DNA from: Prevotella sp.
GTDB lineage: Bacteria; Bacteroidota; Bacteroidia; Bacteroidales; Bacteroidaceae
Length of the DNA: 32,610 nucleotides
Assembly: GCA_017477435.1 (NCBI GenBank)
Contig: JAFUVV010000022.1
Coordinates: forward strand, 1-32,610
Direction: 5' to 3'
In this document: piece by piece, positions 28,495 through 32,610 of the stretch
Numbering within the stretch: the stretch's first letter is position 1
How the letters are laid out: the number at the start of each line of letters is the position of its first letter
Made by a program: the position numbers and the translations under genes
Notes under the pieces: model-generated
What the model saw: only the letters and a program-made list of their open reading frames with translations
What the model was told of the DNA's origin: nothing
The model's database searches: none

Positions 28495-31374
28495 TTATCG
28501 TTTCACTACCCTTGCGGCGAGAGTGCCTGTGGGTGTGTGGGCGGCGAGGATATAAACGCCGTTGCTGAGCCCCGAGAGGCTGATAGCGTCGTCGCTGACA
28601 GGGGTATATCTCACTGCCGCACCCTTTGCGTCGTATAAACTAAGCCTCTCCACTGGCTTGTCGGCAGACCATCGCAGGGTGTCGGTGACAGGATTGGGAG
28701 TCACCGTCAGCTTGCCGCGCTTCTTTGCCTTGGGCATCGTGATGCCACTGGTGGGATGCGGAGCGAAACGGTGATGCCCGGCACCGATGAGGAATATCTG
28801 CAGTCCGTCAGCGTAGCCCAGTGGGATGGTACCCTCTACGCTGCTTGCGGCACGGTTGCCATCGTAGATGGTCTGCTCGGCAGACGTGGCGGGGACATAT
28901 ACAGTGGCGGTGGTACCTACAGGAACTGTCACATCAACGACACCCTCCTCACGCTGCCAGGCCACACGTATCATTCCATAAGGAGTAGGCTTTGCACCCT
29001 CTGCCCATGTGACGCCAGAGGGATACTGTGGGTCGATGAAGAAATGGCGGTATCCACCAGCCTCCACGTCAGGACGTATGCCTGCGACAGCCTGATAGAA
29101 CCATGTACCAATGCCGTTGTAGCAATTGTGCACATGACTGCGTTGCCCATCCCAGTATTCCCACGTGGCTGTGGCACCGTTGGCAATCATGTGGAGATAT
29201 CCGGGGTAGTCGGGTTGGCGAAGGATGTCAGCCATAAGGTCTGCTTGACGATAGCGCACAGCCCACTCGGTGAATATAGGTACGCCAAACAATCCTGCGG
29301 CTATATGCTTACCATATTTATTATTACTGTCACTTACCAGTCGCCGCACCACTCTGTTCTCTTGCGTTTCAGTCTCAGGCACGCCAGCCAGCAGGGCATA
29401 GGCCTGATCTATAGGAGTGCCGTTGGCATAGTAACCCGCGGTGTGGTAGTATTTGGCATGGATGGCCTTATTTAGTTGCTGACGTCTGTCGTCAAACTGC
29501 TGCGCATCATCTTCTTTGCCAAGCAGACGAGCCATCGTTGTCATATTGGCGAGGCAGTCGCTGATGAAGCAATTGTTGGCATGGATTACCGACTCGCCAC
29601 CCACGTCGACACCGTCAGGTGCCAGCCAGTCACCGAGAAACCACATGCGGTTTGGTGTGTCGGGCCATGGCTGGAGAAGTCCGTCAACGGTATATTTCTC
29701 CACATAGTCGAGCCAATGTTTCATCTGCTCGTAATATCTCTCCATGGGGCGTCGGTCGCCATAATTGAGATACATGCGCCAGGGAGCTTTCACAAAGAAG
29801 CCACTCCAATAAGGTCCGCCACCTCCGCCACCTGCCGGTGCTACATAGGGCAGCGATCCGTCGGCATCAACATTATCACTCCATGCCGACAGCCAGTTCA
29901 TAAAAGTAGGCTGCACATCATACATAGTCTGCAACGTCATCGTCGAAGAGTTGCCGTCGCCACCATAACCCATGCGCTCAAGATGAGGGCAGTCAACCAT
30001 ATAGCCTGAGAAGGTCAGGCACTCCATGGTATAGTGAATCATGTCGTGAATGGCATTCAGATTCTCATCGCTACATGCAAATGATGCCACGTCGCCAGTC
30101 TTTGGCAATGCACTTATCTGCAGTGCCTCAGCCTTGAAATCGGAGGCACCCTTTATGCGCACATAACGGAAAGCATGATGATGGAAACGGTTGCAGAATG
30201 TCTCTGTGTCGTCGCCACGAGGGATATAAGTATCGCTCTCTCCCTGACTCTCGAATGTACCTCCAATGGGGATATAGTCGCTGTATTCCATTGTCACAGC
30301 GTTGCCTTTTGTCAATCCCTCGAAATCTACATGCAGCCATCCTGTCACCACACGTCCGAAATCGATTACCGTCGAGCCGTCATCCTGCAGTGTGAGTGTC
30401 ACAGGCTCTATATGGTCAGTGATACGGTTACCCTCAAACAACTGCGGCGTGGCAATCATGTTACTAACATCGTACACCTTAACACTCCCCCATATGCTAG
30501 AAGCATTGGCGTTCACACGTTCACCGCCGAACATCAGCGGATACCAGTTGCCAGTATATATATACCCCGCACTCTTTCCTTGCCAAGTAGCGTCGCTCTG
30601 CGATAACAACTGCCATGAGCCGTCGAAAAGTTGACAAATCTCTGCCTTCAGCAACGGACAGCCATACTGTGCCTTGAAAGTAGTGGTCTTATACCATCCC
30701 TGACCTATCCACGCAATTATCTCGTTATCACCCTCAACTATGTATGGTGTTATGTCGTAAGTGACGATAAGAGAATGCTTATCCAACTGCGACATTGCAG
30801 GTTGAAGCACGTTATCTCCGACACGCTGTCCGTTAACGAATAGCTCATGATATCCCAACGAATTCAGATATGCAAAGACCGGGCCATTGCCTGGTGTGGC
30901 TATATTCACTGTTGTGCGCAGTTGTGCCACCACAGCATCGTTGCCTATATACTCACCTCTCATGCCATCAAGTATTCCCACTGCGAATCGCTCCACGCTG
31001 CTCCACTTCGTTGTTGCACCTTGCTCATCCCAAGTGCGCAGTCGCCAATAGCATAGTTGTCTGCTAGCCAGAGTCTTACCTTCATAGGGCACCATCACCT
31101 GCTCAGCAGACATCACTTTCCCCGACTGCCACATATCAGCGTTGCCCGCAGCAAGAGCGACACTATCGCTACCCACCTCAATCTCGTAGGCAGTCTGTCG
31201 CTGTCCTACACGATTGAGGGTATTTTTCCAACTGAAATGAGGCACTGTGGTGTCTATCCCTAAAGGAGCACGCATACCCTCGCAGCGCAGGTCATACACC
31301 TGCCCAGACATACTAATAGTGCACAGCAGCAATACAGAGGCGCACACTAAGCGTCTAGTCATTAGCCTTGTCAT
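28495..31374 (-). CDS. Alpha-L-rhamnosidase (GH78) with T9SS sorting tail
   Basis: Cleaves terminal alpha-L-rhamnose from plant or bacterial polysaccharides. The 959-residue protein begins with a signal peptide (VCASVLLLCTISMSG). N-terminal beta domains include YDLRCEGMRAPLGIDTTVPHFSW and GYHELFVNGQRVGDNVL, then the catalytic (alpha/alpha)6 barrel with DCPHLERMGYGGDGN, the region of the general acid in GH78. The last 75-80 residues form a T9SS type A sorting domain: VTPNPVTDTLRW, then LSNGVYIL and a terminal VVKR. It is therefore expected on the cell surface or secreted. No SusC/SusD pair or regulator is seen next to it within this window. Confidence 0.93.
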   Translation of the reverse strand: MTRLMTRRLVCASVLLLCTISMSGQVYDLRCEGMRAPLGIDTTVPHFSWKNTLNRVGQRQTAYEIEVGSDSVALAAGNADMWQSGKVMSAEQVMVPYEGKTLASRQLCYWRLRTWDEQGATTKWSSVERFAVGILDGMRGEYIGNDAVVAQLRTTVNIATPGNGPVFAYLNSLGYHELFVNGQRVGDNVLQPAMSQLDKHSLIVTYDITPYIVEGDNEIIAWIGQGWYKTTTFKAQYGCPLLKAEICQLFDGSWQLLSQSDATWQGKSAGYIYTGNWYPLMFGGERVNANASSIWGSVKVYDVSNMIATPQLFEGNRITDHIEPVTLTLQDDGSTVIDFGRVVTGWLHVDFEGLTKGNAVTMEYSDYIPIGGTFESQGESDTYIPRGDDTETFCNRFHHHAFRYVRIKGASDFKAEALQISALPKTGDVASFACSDENLNAIHDMIHYTMECLTFSGYMVDCPHLERMGYGGDGNSSTMTLQTMYDVQPTFMNWLSAWSDNVDADGSLPYVAPAGGGGGGPYWSGFFVKAPWRMYLNYGDRRPMERYYEQMKHWLDYVEKYTVDGLLQPWPDTPNRMWFLGDWLAPDGVDVGGESVIHANNCFISDCLANMTTMARLLGKEDDAQQFDDRRQQLNKAIHAKYYHTAGYYANGTPIDQAYALLAGVPETETQENRVVRRLVSDSNNKYGKHIAAGLFGVPIFTEWAVRYRQADLMADILRQPDYPGYLHMIANGATATWEYWDGQRSHVHNCYNGIGTWFYQAVAGIRPDVEAGGYRHFFIDPQYPSGVTWAEGAKPTPYGMIRVAWQREEGVVDVTVPVGTTATVYVPATSAEQTIYDGNRAASSVEGTIPLGYADGLQIFLIGAGHHRFAPHPTSGITMPKAKKRGKLTVTPNPVTDTLRWSADKPVERLSLYDAKGAAVRYTPVSDDAISLSGLSNGVYILAAHTPTGTLAARVVKR

Positions 31375-31406
31375 TTATCGTATCCGTTATCAATTATTAC
31401 CTTTGG

Positions 31407-31438
31407 CAAAGATAATCACAAAATCCGAAACGCACAAA
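31407..31438 (-). promoter_or_regulatory. Rhamnosidase gene promoter
   Basis: Minus strand TTTG (31438-31435), a 20-bp spacer, TATCTTTG (31414-31407). The start codon is 32 bp downstream of the -7 box. It diverges from the PfkB gene promoter. Confidence 0.8.
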
Positions 31439-31544
31439 ACATAATAATGTTTTTATTTCCACATCAACATTATTTCACTATCAAGCGCAGATAATGGTTA
31501 TGAAGAGAAATAAATATTAAAAAAAGTTTTTTCGAGATTTGTCT

Positions 31545-31575
31545 TTTGCTTTTCTGTTTTTTCATCGTATCTTCG
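31545..31575 (+). promoter_or_regulatory. PfkB gene promoter
   Basis: TTTG (31545-31548), a 19-bp spacer, TATCTTCG (31568-31575; one base from TAnnTTTG). It gives a leader of about 60 nt before the start codon. Confidence 0.65.
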
Positions 31576-31640
31576 CATATTGAACTTTATACTTTTAATA
31601 AATACCGTTAAATTGATTAGCAAAATAACACTGAAAGAGT

Positions 31641-32495
31641 ATGAGAAATGTTGTTGGAATCGGTGAAGTGCTTTGGGATTGTCTGCCTGAGGGGCGACAA
31701 CTTGGCGGTGCTCCTGCAAACTTCGCCTATCATGCTGCACGAATGGGGATGAATGCAGTGGTGGTGAGTGCTATTGGCGACGATAGCCTCGGAAGGGAAA
31801 TCATTGAGCGACTAGATGAGAAGAGTCTACCACACAACCTCAATGTGGTACCATTCGCAACGGGTACCGTAGAAGTGGAACTGGGTGAAGCTGGCATTCC
31901 GAAGTATAATATAAAAGAAGATGTGGCGTGGGATAATATTCCCTACACCGACGCTTTGAGGGCAATAGCTGCTGATTCACAGGCAGTGTGTTTCGGTTCA
32001 CTGGCACAACGAAGCAGTATAAGTCGCCAGACAATATATTCATTTCTCGACGAAATGCCACGCCGCGACAATATACTGAAGGTGTTCGACATAAATCTCA
32101 GGCAGAGTTTTTATTCTAAAGAGATAATCGAAGACAGTCTGAAGCGGTGTAACATCCTGAAGATAAACGACGAAGAACTTATCACCATAGCTGAAATGTT
32201 TAGCCTGAAGGGTTTGAACGCTGAGGAGCAATGCATGAGTCTTCTCAACAGGTACAATCTGAAGATACTCATCCTCACTTGCGGGACTCAAGGCAGCTAT
32301 GTTTTCACCGCTGACGAGAAGTCATTCCTGCCCACGCCGAAGGTTGAGGTTGCTGACACAGTGGGTGCCGGCGACTCATTTACAGGGGCTTTCGTCGCCT
32401 CGATACTAAGTGGCAAGAGCATAGCCGAGGCACACAGAAAGGCTGTGGAGGTAAGTGCCTACGTTTGCACACAACATGGCGCAATGCCTTATTAA
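31641..32495 (+). CDS. PfkB-family carbohydrate kinase, fructokinase-like
   Basis: A 284-residue cytoplasmic ribokinase-superfamily enzyme that phosphorylates a sugar, probably fructose. Seen: GIGEVLWDCLPEGRQLGGAPANFAYH near the N-terminus (di-Gly substrate motif), KVFDINLRQSFYS, NILKINDEEL, and the C-terminal ATP motif VADTVGAGDSFTGAF with the catalytic Asp in GAGD. The overall pattern is close to bacterial fructokinases that act on imported fructose or sucrose breakdown products. It is complete in the window. No transporter or sucrase is visible downstream before the window ends, so the partner genes cannot be named. Confidence 0.92.
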   Translation: MRNVVGIGEVLWDCLPEGRQLGGAPANFAYHAARMGMNAVVVSAIGDDSLGREIIERLDEKSLPHNLNVVPFATGTVEVELGEAGIPKYNIKEDVAWDNIPYTDALRAIAADSQAVCFGSLAQRSSISRQTIYSFLDEMPRRDNILKVFDINLRQSFYSKEIIEDSLKRCNILKINDEELITIAEMFSLKGLNAEEQCMSLLNRYNLKILILTCGTQGSYVFTADEKSFLPTPKVEVADTVGAGDSFTGAFVASILSGKSIAEAHRKAVEVSAYVCTQHGAMPY

Positions 32496-32555
32496 GTAAC
32501 TGTTCAAAATTAATTGTACATAAAATTTATGAATAATTTATGGTCAATTCATGGC

Positions 32556-32583
32556 AATTCGTGTTAAAATAAAAACACGAATT
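32556..32583. terminator. Hairpin after the PfkB kinase gene
   Basis: AATTCGTGTT (32556-32565) pairs perfectly with AACACGAATT (32574-32583) across an 8-nt loop, 60 bp after the stop. A second CACGAATTATTCAT follows and extends the symmetry with an upstream ATGAATAATT word. The flanks are AT-rich, but there is no long T-run. It is either a terminator or part of an AATTCGTG-type repeat. Confidence 0.5.
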
Positions 32584-32610
32584 ATCACGAATTATTCATT
32601 AATTAAATTA

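Overview
The window looks like a chromosomal segment of a member of the Bacteroidota, most likely a Prevotella-like member of the Bacteroidales. The sequence reasons are: promoters of the TTTG / TAnnTTTG type in front of many genes, A/T-rich starts without Shine-Dalgarno sites, a type IX secretion (T9SS) tail on a glycosidase, and lineage-typical families (DUF4954, AsnA, a UvrD helicase with an inserted DnaQ exonuclease, long-form TrpB). There is no tRNA, rRNA, CRISPR array, transposase or prophage gene.

Layout. 1-6.2 kb: dnaX (+), asnA (-) and a helicase/exonuclease (+), with bidirectional hairpin terminators at both convergent junctions. 6.2-8.0 kb (-): a Tat-exported aldo/keto reductase with ferredoxin-type cysteine clusters, followed by an FMN-binding protein. 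8.5-10.2 kb (-): trpB with its own promoter, a 270-nt leader and a terminator. 10.3-13.6 kb (-): class I fumarase, a PLC/GDPD-like phosphodiesterase and a DUF3298 lipoprotein. 13.8-19.9 kb (-): hflX, a DUF4954 protein and an M16 peptidase lipoprotein. 19.9-20.8 kb: a repeat-rich gene-free stretch. 20.8-21.5 kb (+): a HAD phosphatase. 21.6-28.1 kb (+): an amino-sugar cluster made of a GH20 hexosaminidase, NagB, a NagB-like/LmbE fusion, a NahK-like sugar kinase and a CBM9-like protein. 28.1-31.4 kb (-): a T9SS-tailed GH78 rhamnosidase and a small HExxH protein. 31.6-32.5 kb (+): a PfkB sugar kinase.

The two strongest discoveries are non-coding. First, the trpB leader encodes a 19-residue peptide (minus strand, 10136-10077) with three consecutive Trp codons. 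It is followed by mutually exclusive RNA pairings and a strong intrinsic terminator, so the leader has every part of a classical ribosome-mediated tryptophan attenuator. Second, an intergenic element of exactly 85 bp occurs three times (8271-8355, 20641-20725, 26209-26293). It consists of four 22-bp-spaced units of AGTACA-N7-TGTACT joined by 3-bp linkers. I do not recognise it as a described repeat class.

The amino-sugar genes form a plausible pathway. Hexosaminidase releases GlcNAc-type sugars, and NagB converts GlcN-6-P to fructose-6-P. The fusion protein keeps an intact-looking deacetylase but has lost NagB catalytic residues. The kinase would phosphorylate a free amino sugar.
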